This document shows, in pieces, positions 1-8,731 of a stretch of 58,382 nt of DNA; the stretch's first letter is position 1; each line of letters starts with the position of its first letter. Both the position numbers and the translations under genes were made by a program. Below the pieces are notes generated by a model. That model did no database searches. It saw nothing but the letters and a program-made list of their open reading frames with translations, and was not told the DNA's origin. This DNA comes from Oscillospiraceae bacterium (GTDB lineage Bacteria > Bacillota > Clostridia > Oscillospirales > SIG627). Location: the NCBI GenBank assembly GCA_015065085.1, contig SVQW01000016.1, positions 1 through 58,382 of the forward strand. Reading direction: 5' to 3'.

Positions 1-1
1 A

Positions 2-154
2 ACGATTTTTGTTTCTTTCAAGGCATTTTTGCGCAGTTATATGTACATATTACAAGAAAAAATAACGCCGAAAGGGGCGAAAATCGTCCTCGAAACCGAC
101 ATGAGTTCGGCTCTTTTCGGCTATAACAGAAAACACAAGGAGGTTTTATTTTAA
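2..154 (+). CDS. C-terminal end of an unknown protein (5' truncated)
   Basis: A frame open from the left edge runs 50 codons and stops at a TAA whose last base is the A of the next gene's ATG (TAATG overlap). The overlap and the strong AAGGAGG lying inside this frame at 137-143 suggest translational coupling with the downstream zinc-ribbon gene. The readable tail ends in the residues YNRKHKEVLF and has no motif I recognise. Only the C-terminus is present, so no function is offered. The main support is the intact frame and the overlap; a chance open frame of this length is possible. Confidence 0.5.
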   Translation, partial: TIFVSFKAFLRSYMYILQEKITPKGAKIVLETDMSSALFGYNRKHKEVLF

Positions 155-1116
155 TGCCAACAATTCTATCAGGCAAGAAAAAGGTATATTTCAAAATAAT
201 CGATGAGTTGGATTACAACTTTGTTATAGAGGGCTGTCCGGTTCAGGTGTTGCGGGGAAAGACGGTCAGCGATATTGAAAATCACAAAATTTATCTTTCA
301 CTGGAGCTTCTCAACGTAGGAGATAAACCCGTATCCGGCGTAGGAATACAGCTTTTCTTTTACAACGAGCGCGGCAACGTACCCGTTTCAAAGCCCACAC
401 TCTTCTTGGATCTGGGGGTAGTTCCGCCCGAGGCGTTTGTAGCGGACGTGAAGCCTGAAAAGCATCTGAAAACCGCAGAAAAAAACGTACTTTTCGGTAA
501 TGATTACTTCATTGAGCTTACCGACAGCTACTTCAAGCGCATGGAGGTAGGCATCACGGAGGTCGTATTTACAGACGGCACACGTCAAAGCTTTAATGCT
601 GTTTCTAAAAGCAACTACGATTCATTCTCCACTCTCAACAAGCAGAAGGTATCGGCATATAACGACATAAACATATACGCATCGCTGGAGGAGCGCTATC
701 CCGCCCGCGTCATACCCACAAAGGACGAGCTGACCTGGGTGTGCTGCTGCGGAGCCAAGAACCCCATCGATGAGGGGAATTGTGCGGTGTGCAAGCGCGA
801 GCGCGACTGGCAGTTCTCCAATCTGACGGTCGAAAATCTGGAAAAGGTTGCCGACGAATATGAAAACTCCGACACTGCAAAAAAACAGCGGGCGGGCGAA
901 ATACGGGCGCAGGCAATCTCACATTACAGCTACAACGAGAAAGAGCGCGAGGAAAAGGAACGTCGCGACCGCGAGGCAATAGAGCGCGCCGAGCTTCAGC
1001 AAAAAACGGCGGAAACACGCAAAAAACGCATAATTACCATCGTCTTTGTATGGCTCATAATTCTGGCGGCATACCTTGTAATTTCTGAATTTACCGGCGG
1101 GGCAAGGTTCAGATAA
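154..1116 (+). CDS. Zinc-ribbon protein with C-terminal membrane anchor, unknown function
   Basis: This is a 320-residue protein of unknown function. Residues 1-190 look like a beta-rich domain with no motif I recognise. A zinc-ribbon knuckle follows (CCC at 197-199 and CAVC at 210-213), then a highly charged helical stretch rich in Lys, Arg and Glu (about 225-290). A single hydrophobic helix near 292-311 leaves a very short tail. No signal peptide is visible, so the layout is that of a tail-anchored protein with its bulk in the cytoplasm. The start is set by an AAGGAGG about ten bases upstream and by overlap with the stop of the preceding frame. Clostridial zinc-ribbon proteins of this layout are usually annotated only as hypothetical. 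Confidence 0.75.
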   Translation: MPTILSGKKKVYFKIIDELDYNFVIEGCPVQVLRGKTVSDIENHKIYLSLELLNVGDKPVSGVGIQLFFYNERGNVPVSKPTLFLDLGVVPPEAFVADVKPEKHLKTAEKNVLFGNDYFIELTDSYFKRMEVGITEVVFTDGTRQSFNAVSKSNYDSFSTLNKQKVSAYNDINIYASLEERYPARVIPTKDELTWVCCCGAKNPIDEGNCAVCKRERDWQFSNLTVENLEKVADEYENSDTAKKQRAGEIRAQAISHYSYNEKEREEKERRDREAIERAELQQKTAETRKKRIITIVFVWLIILAAYLVISEFTGGARFR

Positions 1117-1147
1117 TGCTCAACCAATTCGCAATGCGCAATTAATA

Positions 1148-1176
1148 TTGACTTTTTTCGCTTTATATGATAAACT
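1148..1176 (+). promoter_or_regulatory. Sigma-A-type promoter for the lipoprotein gene
   Basis: TTGACT at 1148-1153 and TAAACT at 1171-1176 are 17 bp apart, in the gap before the lipoprotein gene. A small hairpin (TACAC-GAAA-GTGTA) lies between the promoter and the GGAGG ribosome binding site. Confidence 0.6.
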
Positions 1177-1215
1177 GTTGTTACACGAAAGTGTATTATT
1201 TTTCAGGAGGATATT

Positions 1216-2838
1216 ATGAAAAAAACATTATTTTTAGTTCTGACTTTCATTCTTTGCACCGCCATGCTTTTCGGCTGTACCGCAAACGGTGGGCTTACCA
1301 CAGAAGCATTCGACAAACAGCCCGATAAAATACTTGAAAACTCCATCGATTATTCGGTTATCGGTCTCAGCAACACTTCCATAAGCAACCTTAACAAATC
1401 GCTTACAAAAACTCCCGAGTCGGGCAAGCTGATAATAGGTGTTGATGCCGCCGCACTCACAGGCGACACAACAATGCCAACCTTTAACCTTTCCACAGCC
1501 GGCGACTCCAAAAACGGCAGATTTGATTTGGATTTTGCCCTCAGTTCGGAAGCGCTGAATGCCGATGCCCGCCTTTACATAGACGGCGATATGCTGGTAC
1601 TTTCTTCCGACAGTATCCTTGGCGGTGCTTATGCCGTTAAATTTGAGGAGTTTAGTACATTTATTGAAAAGCTGGAAAATTCCGAGCTTTTGAAATCCCT
1701 GGGCATGCCCGCCGACACTCTTAATGCTTTATGTGAGCAGTACGGCATAAACGATGAATACATCTCAGGTCTGCAGACCGCCTGGAAGAACACCTCCGAA
1801 GCAGTTTCCTCTTTTGGCGATATGACTTTTGCAATGCAGGAAAAAGTAAAGCCCGTCTACACCCCTGCCGTTGAAGAGACCGTTGAAATAAACGGCGCAA
1901 CCGTTCCCGTTATAACCTCCACCACGGCGCTTACCTCCGATACATACAGCGAAATCATGGAGATTTACACCGACTGGATTATGAACAATGCAGGTGCGTA
2001 TTTCGAGCTTATAAACGCGGCTGTCCCCAAAGCTCTCAGTGAGCAGAGCGGTGTGAACATAGCCGAAAGCTATGACCTGGTTATGCAGGAAATACAAACT
2101 GCCATACAGCAATCCATGGGCGATATGACCGCAGATGCCAACATAAAATACTATATCAGCAAAGATACCTCCAAGCTTGTAAAGATGGACATGCAGTATC
2201 AAGCCGCTATACAGGGTCAGCAAATGGCATACGACCTTGCTGTTATTATGACAGACGGCTTCGAGTTTAACGGCACCATCACTGCCGACGGCGAAACAAT
2301 CCCCTTAAGCGGAAAAATAACCTATGTTGAACAAAACGGCATCAAGACCTGGAATTATAATATTGCAACCGAATCGTCGGGCGAAAAGGTCGATACAAGC
2401 ATGTCTCTTGTTCTCGACGATGCAAAAGGCACATACAAATTGAGTATTGCGGTGCCTGACGGATATGAAGCAGATGAAAACGTAATCATAAACGGTACAT
2501 ATGACGTCACCGACAAGTCCTTTGCTTTCACCGTTGATTCCATCCTGGCTGACGGAGAAACAGCAGAGGTGGGCATAACCGTGGGCTATGAAAGCGGTAT
2601 TACCGTTGAATCCCCCACCGAATACAAGGAGCTTCTCGCCCTCACAGCCGATGAAGCATATGCTCTTATCGGCAGAATAGGCACTTTCGCAATGAACATT
2701 CAGCCTCAGCCCCAACCCGACTACGTTTATGAGGATGAATACTACTACGATGATGAATACTACTACGATGATGAATACTACTACGATGATGTTTACTACG
2801 GCGATGACGAGTATTATTTTACAGGCGACGAGCTGTAA
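1216..2838 (+). CDS. Secreted lipoprotein with Tyr/Asp-rich C-terminal tail
   Basis: A 540-residue exported lipoprotein. The N-terminus has a Lys-Lys start, a hydrophobic core and the lipobox LFGC, with the modified Cys at residue 21. The body (about 40-480) alternates beta-strand-like segments and resembles the LolA/LppX-like lipoproteins often seen in Clostridia, but no diagnostic motif was found and this is only an impression. The last 40 residues are acidic and aromatic, with three tandem copies of DEYYYD encoded by exact 18-bp repeats at 2734-2787. The start is preceded by AGGAGG. A single-gene transcription unit is likely, with its own promoter upstream and a MITE just downstream. The function is unknown. 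Confidence 0.8.
   Translation: MKKTLFLVLTFILCTAMLFGCTANGGLTTEAFDKQPDKILENSIDYSVIGLSNTSISNLNKSLTKTPESGKLIIGVDAAALTGDTTMPTFNLSTAGDSKNGRFDLDFALSSEALNADARLYIDGDMLVLSSDSILGGAYAVKFEEFSTFIEKLENSELLKSLGMPADTLNALCEQYGINDEYISGLQTAWKNTSEAVSSFGDMTFAMQEKVKPVYTPAVEETVEINGATVPVITSTTALTSDTYSEIMEIYTDWIMNNAGAYFELINAAVPKALSEQSGVNIAESYDLVMQEIQTAIQQSMGDMTADANIKYYISKDTSKLVKMDMQYQAAIQGQQMAYDLAVIMTDGFEFNGTITADGETIPLSGKITYVEQNGIKTWNYNIATESSGEKVDTSMSLVLDDAKGTYKLSIAVPDGYEADENVIINGTYDVTDKSFAFTVDSILADGETAEVGITVGYESGITVESPTEYKELLALTADEAYALIGRIGTFAMNIQPQPQPDYVYEDEYYYDDEYYYDDEYYYDDVYYGDDEYYFTGDEL
2734..2787 (+). repeat. Three tandem 18-bp coding repeats
   Basis: The 18-bp unit GATGAATACTACTACGAT occurs three times without gaps, each copy encoding DEYYYD in the lipoprotein tail. 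Identity at the DNA level suggests recent slippage expansion. Confidence 0.9.
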
Positions 2839-2860
2839 TAAAATGATATAAAACGCAATA

Positions 2861-3004
2861 GGACTGTCTCATTAAACAAATTAATGTATAGAAATTGAAA
2901 AATGTAGGGGCTGATGCAAGCATCAGCCCGATTTGGGGTCGATGCAGGCATCGACCCCTGCATTTTTGCACATTTATACGATAGTATGTTTAATGAGACA
3001 GTCC
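2861..3004. mobile_element. MITE-like element with 18-bp perfect terminal inverted repeats
   Basis: GGACTGTCTCATTAAACA at 2861-2878 is exactly mirrored at 2987-3004. The 108-bp interior contains two perfect hairpins (GGGCTGATGC-AA-GCATCAGCCC and GGGGTCGATGC-AG-GCATCGACCCC) nested inside a longer stem (AAAATGTAGGGG with CCCCTGCATTTT). No protein is encoded. The structure is that of a non-autonomous element mobilised in trans. No convincing target-site duplication was found. Confidence 0.8.
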
Positions 3005-3128
3005 CTTTTTTATAAACTCAATTTGTTATGTTGTGAGGTTGTGTCTTAAATCAATAAGGTTAAAATGCCGCAAGACGCGGCGCCAATGGGGGCGACATCC
3101 CGCAGGCAACAAAGTATTTGCGGTTATT

Positions 3129-6100
3129 TTAACCCACTGTAACGAATACACCGTCGGTGGTTTCAAGACTTATTGTGTAATATCCGTTCGCGTCCGCAGT
3201 GAGAACGGTGGGAACAGCTTCATCGTAAAGGGTTACGGTGAGAGGCTGAGCGGTCTTGAACTTAAGGGTTGCGGGCTTTTGCTCCTTGATATCGGTCATA
3301 TTCACAACGGTGAATGCGTAGCCGGTGCCCTCTTTCTTTTCAAAGCATCCGATAAGCAGAGGCTCGTCGGAAACGGTTTCGGAAAGAATGCCGAAGTTTT
3401 CATATTCACCGCTCATCTTCAGCCATGGAGTAGCGGAGGTGCAGTTGAGAGTGAATGCGCCCAGGTTCTTATACTGAATGTAGGTGTCGGAAAGCTTTCT
3501 CAGCTCCCACATTACGGTTGCACAGTCGTCGTACAAGGGCTGAGTAGGCTTAAGGGTTGTAGTATTCAGAACGGAGGGGAAATCGGTTTCATTGGAGCTC
3601 TTAAGAGACCACAGCAGGATACCTGTACAGCCGTAGGACAGCATTGCATAGCTCTGCCAGCGGTATTCTGCCTCGGTGGGATTACGCTTACCGCGTGTCC
3701 AGCCCCATGTCTGGATACAGCACCAGAACTCGGCATCATTTTCACGGGCAACGGTAGCAATCTGGTTAATGGATTCGCAGTAGTCGTTATAGGTGCTCCA
3801 GGATGCGATATTTTCTTTACCGTTATGACCGTTGAGGGGGTAAATATCTGTACAGATATAATCTACATTGAAGTTTTCAAACCATGCCTGGCAGTACTTT
3901 CTGTACAGCTCGGGGTCAGCATCGTAGTACTCAATTGCCGCGGCATTTGCTCCCAGCTTGAGCTGAGCTGCATTAGCATACATAGGAAGCAGATTTACAA
4001 AGGGAATCTTACCGGGCAGCTGTTTCATGTAGATATCCGCAACATCACCCATCCAGCCGAAGCTGTCTGTACCGGGCTCGTCCACCAGGTTATGACCGCT
4101 GAAGGAGGGATGGTCGCCGTAAGAAGATACATGATCGCGGTAGTTGTAGTTATTTTCCAGTACCTGAGATGTAAACGGAACGTCCTGGGCAAATACCTCT
4201 ATACCGTACTTATCGGCGTAATTGAAAACATAATCTCTGCTCTTGGAGCCGGAGGAAGCGTTACCCGAAATAATGGTGTCAACGCCCAGATCGCGCAGAA
4301 GCTTCATACCCTCGGGAGTACCGAAGGGAGACATGAAGCCCCATGCGCCTATGCGTATTCTTTCTCTCTGGAAATACTCGGGGGCATAGGTAGTGGAAGC
4401 CATATTAACGCCCAGAGCAGTTTTAATAACTCTCTGCATAACAGTGGCAACCTCTGCACGGGTGGAAAGACCCTTGGGGTCAAATCTGCCCTCGCCCTTA
4501 CCGTTGAGAATGCCCAGCATTTGCATGGACTTGATAGCCTCAATCGTTACGCTATCGCAATCTGCAAGGTCGGTGAAGGTCATTTCGTCTTCGTAGCCCT
4601 GCATATTGAAGTCAAAGGTGTTACAGTAGTTTGCTATAACCACAGACATGGTAGCACGGTCAATGGGATCTTCCGCACCGAAGGTCACCTCGGAAAGAGG
4701 AGCCATAAGTCCGAATTCCTTAGCCCACTGAATATAGGGTGCATAATATTCGGTTGCGGGAATATCGCCGTAGCCTGTGTTGCCGTCGTATTTTGCGGTG
4801 TCAACGCCGTGCATACGTCCCAGAACGGTAATGAACATACCTCTGGTCATGGTGTCCTCGGGGCTGAACTCGGTGGGAGAGGTTCCGCCGAACAGAGTTC
4901 TGTTGGAAACGAAGTTAATATACTGTTCGCCCCAGTGACCTGCGATGTCGGAATACTGCTTGGTGTTGTAGCCCAGAGTATAGGTTGCAGGCTTATTTGC
5001 CACAAAGGTGGTGTAGCCGTAGCCGTTGGTGTAGGACATGGCAACTATTTCCTGAGTGCCGTCCGAATTTGTGCGTATAACAACGGGGTCGGTACCCTCG
5101 CCTACGGGAGTGGTGGAGGTGAGGAGATAGTCGTTTCTGTTGTAGTTTGCGCTGAGAGCACCTGGGGGAGCGATGGAGGTCTGCATTTTTGCAGAGAATT
5201 CTGCGCCCTTGGTGTAGTCGAAATCAGAGGTGTCGGAGCTGAGGAATTCGTAAGCCTCGCTCAATGTACGGAAAAAGCCCATACGGCTTATATATATGGA
5301 GGCATTGGTGTCCGTTCCGTTAATGGGGTCAAGGCGGAACAGATTACAGGTGCCTACCCAGTTGCCCTTGTACTTGGAGGTGTCGCTCAGATCGGTGATG
5401 GTATTTTCCCACTGACCCTTTGCAGGGAAATCAAAGGGGCTGTAAGAAGCATCGCTGAGAGTGGGAAGATCGGAGGTTGTAAAGAACAAACCGCCTCGTG
5501 TAACGGTGGAGGTCGTCTTGTGACGGTAAGCAAAGTACGGAAATTCAAGACAGTTGAAATACTCATCTTCGGTGAGAGTGAAGGTCATCATGGGGTCGTG
5601 AGAGGTGGGGTTAACAACCATAACACCCGCTTCAAGCGATACATTCATACCGCCGCTTTCAAAGCTTTCTATGGCTTCTTCGCTGTCAAATATCCACACG
5701 GGGTTAGCCTTACCGGAGTTGATGCGGGGCTTTTCCACCTTGGTATCCTCGGTGGGAACGTAGTTTTTTGCATCCTCTTCGGAAGCAAAGAACGCGATAT
5801 AGTCAACGTACATCTGGCTTCCGGTAGCCATCTGACCCGAGGGTTCAGCCTTCCACATACAGTCAAAGCGAAGCTGACTTATAGTGCCACTCCAAACGGA
5901 AGTGCTCTGCGATTCGTCGGGATTTATGCCCTGTGAAGCAAGGTTTGCATCCTTGATATTGAAAATATACTCAACAAAGTCCTCATCCTTTGAGCTGATA
6001 GGGAAATGTGTGCAGGATGAGCCTGTTATCTTGTCACCGGTAGCGGTGGATGCAAAGTGCATTTCAAACTGTGTAGCGTCCGAAAGGTTGCGTACACGGA

Positions 6101-6863
6101 ACTTTATCCAGGGGTACTTCTGTGCATCAAGATGCTGGTTAACAAGCGTAACGTAGGGGTCGCCCACATTCTTTCCGCCCTCTTCGGGTCCGCCGAAAGA
6201 GGTCACAATGCCATAATCGTCCGTGTATTCAATAACGCAGTTTGTTCCGCTCATGCCAAATGCGGCATTCTTTTTGCTCAGATTAAATATCTTGGCAGGC
6301 TGGCCGGGAAGAATCTCGGATGGTACCTCTTCCATTGCACCGGAGGAATAAGCGGCGTAAGTTACCGCATCCTTGAAAAGGCCCACGTACTCGATGGTGT
6401 GGCTTCTTTCGTCAGATGCACGGCAGGGGTCAAGACGTAACTTGGTAACCTTACCGTTCCACTTTGCGGTGCCGGGTGCGGCATTTTTCATATCGAATTT
6501 GAAGGTTCCGATATAGGAGGAGCGAACAGTATCCTCTGCACGGGGATTGCCGGTACAACCCTCTGTCCAGTGGTAGAACTGCATTCTGCCGCCGGTGGTA
6601 AAATCGCGGTAGCCTACTGCAAGAATTGCGTAGTCCTCAAGATTGATGGTTTCGCCCTCAGCGGGGACAAAAGTAAGGTTGATGTCATCGCCGGAGCCTG
6701 TAATTACAGCGCCTTTTTCGGTGACTTCAACATTTGTTGTCTTGGACGGTGCCCATTTTGCAACATCATCGGGATTGGAAAAATCCCAAACAATGTAATC
6801 CGCCGCACAAGCGCTGACAACAAAAAGCATGATAAGTGCCAATATTACGGTGATTCTCTTCAT
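3129..6863 (-). CDS. Secreted SLH-domain protein with glycoside-hydrolase-like barrel
   Basis: A 1244-residue exoprotein. Residues 1-20 form a signal peptide. Three related beta-sandwich, carbohydrate-binding-like modules follow (about 21-175, 190-370 and 385-545). Three S-layer-homology repeats come next (about 636-825; first motif DIAGHWGEQYINF, later a TRAEV motif), which in other Gram-positives tether proteins to pyruvylated wall polymers. The C-terminal 415 residues look like a TIM-barrel hydrolase, with a VDEP motif whose acids fall at residues 928-929 and a late WGW/LLWSL segment typical of barrel strands. No glycoside hydrolase family can be assigned by eye. SLH repeats in the middle rather than at one end are unusual. 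The start has AAAGGAG upstream and a strong promoter at 6894-6922. Confidence 0.85.
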   Translation of the reverse strand: MKRITVILALIMLFVVSACAADYIVWDFSNPDDVAKWAPSKTTNVEVTEKGAVITGSGDDINLTFVPAEGETINLEDYAILAVGYRDFTTGGRMQFYHWTEGCTGNPRAEDTVRSSYIGTFKFDMKNAAPGTAKWNGKVTKLRLDPCRASDERSHTIEYVGLFKDAVTYAAYSSGAMEEVPSEILPGQPAKIFNLSKKNAAFGMSGTNCVIEYTDDYGIVTSFGGPEEGGKNVGDPYVTLVNQHLDAQKYPWIKFRVRNLSDATQFEMHFASTATGDKITGSSCTHFPISSKDEDFVEYIFNIKDANLASQGINPDESQSTSVWSGTISQLRFDCMWKAEPSGQMATGSQMYVDYIAFFASEEDAKNYVPTEDTKVEKPRINSGKANPVWIFDSEEAIESFESGGMNVSLEAGVMVVNPTSHDPMMTFTLTEDEYFNCLEFPYFAYRHKTTSTVTRGGLFFTTSDLPTLSDASYSPFDFPAKGQWENTITDLSDTSKYKGNWVGTCNLFRLDPINGTDTNASIYISRMGFFRTLSEAYEFLSSDTSDFDYTKGAEFSAKMQTSIAPPGALSANYNRNDYLLTSTTPVGEGTDPVVIRTNSDGTQEIVAMSYTNGYGYTTFVANKPATYTLGYNTKQYSDIAGHWGEQYINFVSNRTLFGGTSPTEFSPEDTMTRGMFITVLGRMHGVDTAKYDGNTGYGDIPATEYYAPYIQWAKEFGLMAPLSEVTFGAEDPIDRATMSVVIANYCNTFDFNMQGYEDEMTFTDLADCDSVTIEAIKSMQMLGILNGKGEGRFDPKGLSTRAEVATVMQRVIKTALGVNMASTTYAPEYFQRERIRIGAWGFMSPFGTPEGMKLLRDLGVDTIISGNASSGSKSRDYVFNYADKYGIEVFAQDVPFTSQVLENNYNYRDHVSSYGDHPSFSGHNLVDEPGTDSFGWMGDVADIYMKQLPGKIPFVNLLPMYANAAQLKLGANAAAIEYYDADPELYRKYCQAWFENFNVDYICTDIYPLNGHNGKENIASWSTYNDYCESINQIATVARENDAEFWCCIQTWGWTRGKRNPTEAEYRWQSYAMLSYGCTGILLWSLKSSNETDFPSVLNTTTLKPTQPLYDDCATVMWELRKLSDTYIQYKNLGAFTLNCTSATPWLKMSGEYENFGILSETVSDEPLLIGCFEKKEGTGYAFTVVNMTDIKEQKPATLKFKTAQPLTVTLYDEAVPTVLTADANGYYTISLETTDGVFVTVG

Positions 6864-6893
6864 AGCGTTCTCCTTTAATTTTATTGTATGTTA

Positions 6894-6922
6894 ATTATAA
6901 CAAATCAAGGCTTCTGTGTCAA
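6894..6922 (-). promoter_or_regulatory. Strong promoter for the SLH/hydrolase gene
   Basis: On the minus strand, TTGACA (6917-6922) and TATAAT (6894-6899) match consensus exactly with a 17-bp spacer. They lie about 30 bp before the start codon. Confidence 0.85.
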
Positions 6923-6980
6923 CATATTTTTGAAAAAAATATATAAAAATCAGCAAATCATAAAACCTCTGCCAAACAAA

Positions 6981-7016
6981 AACAGCATGAAAAAGCTTTT
7001 GCTTTTTCATGCTGTT
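6981..7016 (-). terminator. Intrinsic terminator of trpB
   Basis: A perfect 16-bp stem (AACAGCATGAAAAAGC and its complement) encloses a 4-base loop. Read on the minus strand it is followed by a T-rich tract. It lies about 50 bp after the trpB stop. Confidence 0.85.
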
Positions 7017-7065
7017 TTCACCATATACCAACGCTTCCGCTTACGCAAAAGCAAGATTGAATTTA

Positions 7066-8301
7066 TCAGTCAAGTTTGAATTTTTCGCCGAAGCCGTAGG
7101 TCTCCATAACATAGTCAATGTCCTTATCTCCGCGTCCCGAAAGGTTTACAAGGATAGAGCCCGTGTTATTCTCGCGCGCATAGCGAAGTGCAAATGCCAG
7201 AGCGTGAGAGCTTTCGATAGCGGGGATAATACCCTCATTACGGCACAGCAGGAAGAATGCCTCCATAGCCTCGTCGTCCGACACGGTGACGTATTTTACA
7301 CGGCCTGTGTCGTGCAGATATGCATGCTCCGGTCCGACAGAGGGGTAGTCAAGACCGCTGGCGATGGAATAAACAGGCAGAGGCTCGCCGTTTTCGTCCT
7401 GCAGGAGATAGCTTTCAAAGCCGTGGAGAATACCCTTTTTGCCGTAGGTGATGGAAGCGGCATGGTCGCCAACAGACGGTCCGCGTCCCAGAGGCTCAAC
7501 GCCGTAAATATCAACAGGGTCTGCAAGGAATGCGGGGAACATACCCATGGAGTTGGAGCCGCCGCCTACCGCCGCACACACTGCGTCGGGAAGTATACCG
7601 GTCATTTCCAAGAACTGTGCTCTTGCCTCGTCGCCCACTACCATTTGGAAATCGCGCACCATTTTGGGGAAAGGATGAGGGCCGAGAACCGAGCCGATGC
7701 AGTAGATAGCATCCTTATATTCGTTAAGATATGCGTCAAATGCCGCGTCAACAGCTTCCTTGAGGGTCTTAAGACCGTGAGTTACGGGCACAACGCGTGC
7801 GCCCAGCATTTTCATACGGGTTACGTTGGGAGCCTGCTTTGCAATGTCAACCTCACCCATGTAAATATCACATTCAAGACCGAAATATGCCGCCGCAGTA
7901 GCAAGGGCTACGCCGTGCTGACCTGCACCTGTTTCGGCAATAAGCTTTTTCTTGCCCATAAATTTGGCAAGCAGACCTTCACCCATGCAGTGATTGAGCT
8001 TATGAGCACCTGTGTGGTTGAGGTCCTCGCGCTTTAAGTATATCTGGCACTTGCCCAGCTTTCTTGAAAGTCTTTCGCAATGGTAAACGGGAGTGGGACG
8101 TCCCTGAAATTCCTTTCTGATACGGCGAAGCTCGCTGATAAACTGTGCCGAACGGCAGATAGTTTCATACGCTTCGTCGATTTCCTTGAAGGCAGGCATT
8201 AATTCGGGGGGCAGATACTGTCCGCCGTACTCGCCGAAGCGACCGTTTTTGTCGGGAAATTCCTTAAGATAATTCTCAAAATCCTTATAAGTCTTATTCA
8301 T
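7066..8301 (-). CDS. trpB: Tryptophan synthase beta chain
   Basis: 411 residues, the usual length. TrpB is a PLP enzyme that condenses indole with L-serine to give L-tryptophan, normally in an alpha2-beta2 complex with TrpA. The PLP lysine is K101 in HTGAHKLN. The phosphate-binding GGGSNS loop and the C-terminal GRGDKDID signature of TrpB1-type enzymes are present. No other trp gene lies nearby, so this is an orphan unit with its own promoter, T-box leader and terminator. That arrangement fits tryptophan-starvation control and may reflect use of external indole. I cannot exclude a trpA elsewhere in the genome. Confidence 0.95.
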   Translation of the reverse strand: MNKTYKDFENYLKEFPDKNGRFGEYGGQYLPPELMPAFKEIDEAYETICRSAQFISELRRIRKEFQGRPTPVYHCERLSRKLGKCQIYLKREDLNHTGAHKLNHCMGEGLLAKFMGKKKLIAETGAGQHGVALATAAAYFGLECDIYMGEVDIAKQAPNVTRMKMLGARVVPVTHGLKTLKEAVDAAFDAYLNEYKDAIYCIGSVLGPHPFPKMVRDFQMVVGDEARAQFLEMTGILPDAVCAAVGGGSNSMGMFPAFLADPVDIYGVEPLGRGPSVGDHAASITYGKKGILHGFESYLLQDENGEPLPVYSIASGLDYPSVGPEHAYLHDTGRVKYVTVSDDEAMEAFFLLCRNEGIIPAIESSHALAFALRYARENNTGSILVNLSGRGDKDIDYVMETYGFGEKFKLD

Positions 8302-8340
8302 GGTATATATTCCTTTCGTGATAAATATTCAGATAAAATA

Positions 8341-8577
8341 AAAAAACCTGTCCCGTAAAATAGGACAGATAACTCTGCTGTGCCACCTAAATTGACTTTT
8401 TCATGTACAAACATACACTGTCCGCTGTAACGCGCAGCCCGCGTTCTTCCTAACCAAACGGCTCGGTCGACCCTCATGAGTCCATTGGGCTTTCCCGCAT
8501 TACCGCAATCCCACCATCTGCGGCTCTCTGTGAAACACTGAAAAAAGCTTACTACTCTCAATCAACGGTTTCATATT
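8341..8577 (-). promoter_or_regulatory. T-box leader, probable tryptophan specifier (UGG)
   Basis: Read on the minus strand, the leader has the stem I elements of a T-box: GAGAGTAGTA near the 5' end, AGAGAGCCG in the apical region, and a candidate specifier UGG followed by A (AATGGACTC). Next comes the T-box-like bulge (AATTTAGGTGGCACAGCAGA) and a terminator stem CTGTCC/GGGACAG with a T-run at 8341-8368. T-boxes bind uncharged tRNA through the specifier and allow read-through when the amino acid is scarce. A UGG specifier matches the downstream trpB. Confidence 0.88.
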
Positions 8578-8586
8578 TACACAATA

Positions 8587-8614
8587 ATTATATTCCATTC
8601 CTGAAAAAAGTCAA
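8587..8614 (-). promoter_or_regulatory. Promoter of the T-box/trpB transcript
   Basis: On the minus strand, TTGACT (8609-8614) and TATAAT (8587-8592) are separated by 16 bp, immediately upstream of the T-box 5' end. Confidence 0.75.
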
Positions 8615-8679
8615 TAGCTGAATCAACATATTTACATTTTATTAAAATAATCCCCAAAACAAATCTTTACATTTTTAAT

Positions 8680-8708
8680 TTGAACAATTAATAAAGTTCT
8701 GTTATACT
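8680..8708 (+). promoter_or_regulatory. Promoter of the GTPase/NYN fusion gene
   Basis: TTGAAC (8680-8685) and TATACT (8703-8708) are 17 bp apart. This gives a leader of about 17 bases before the start codon, too short for a translational attenuator of the kind found upstream of tet(M). Confidence 0.7.
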
Positions 8709-8731
8709 ATGACTATGAAAGGAGACAGCGC

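Noticed and set aside
3033..5936. 967-codon open frame on the plus strand
   Set aside because: It lies opposite the SLH/hydrolase gene, which has a signal peptide, SLH motifs, promoter and ribosome binding site. The antisense frame shows no domain and is Cys/Gly/Val-rich as expected from codon shadowing.
8298..8561. 87-codon minus-strand frame before trpB
   Set aside because: It is entirely inside the T-box leader, whose conserved RNA elements explain the sequence.
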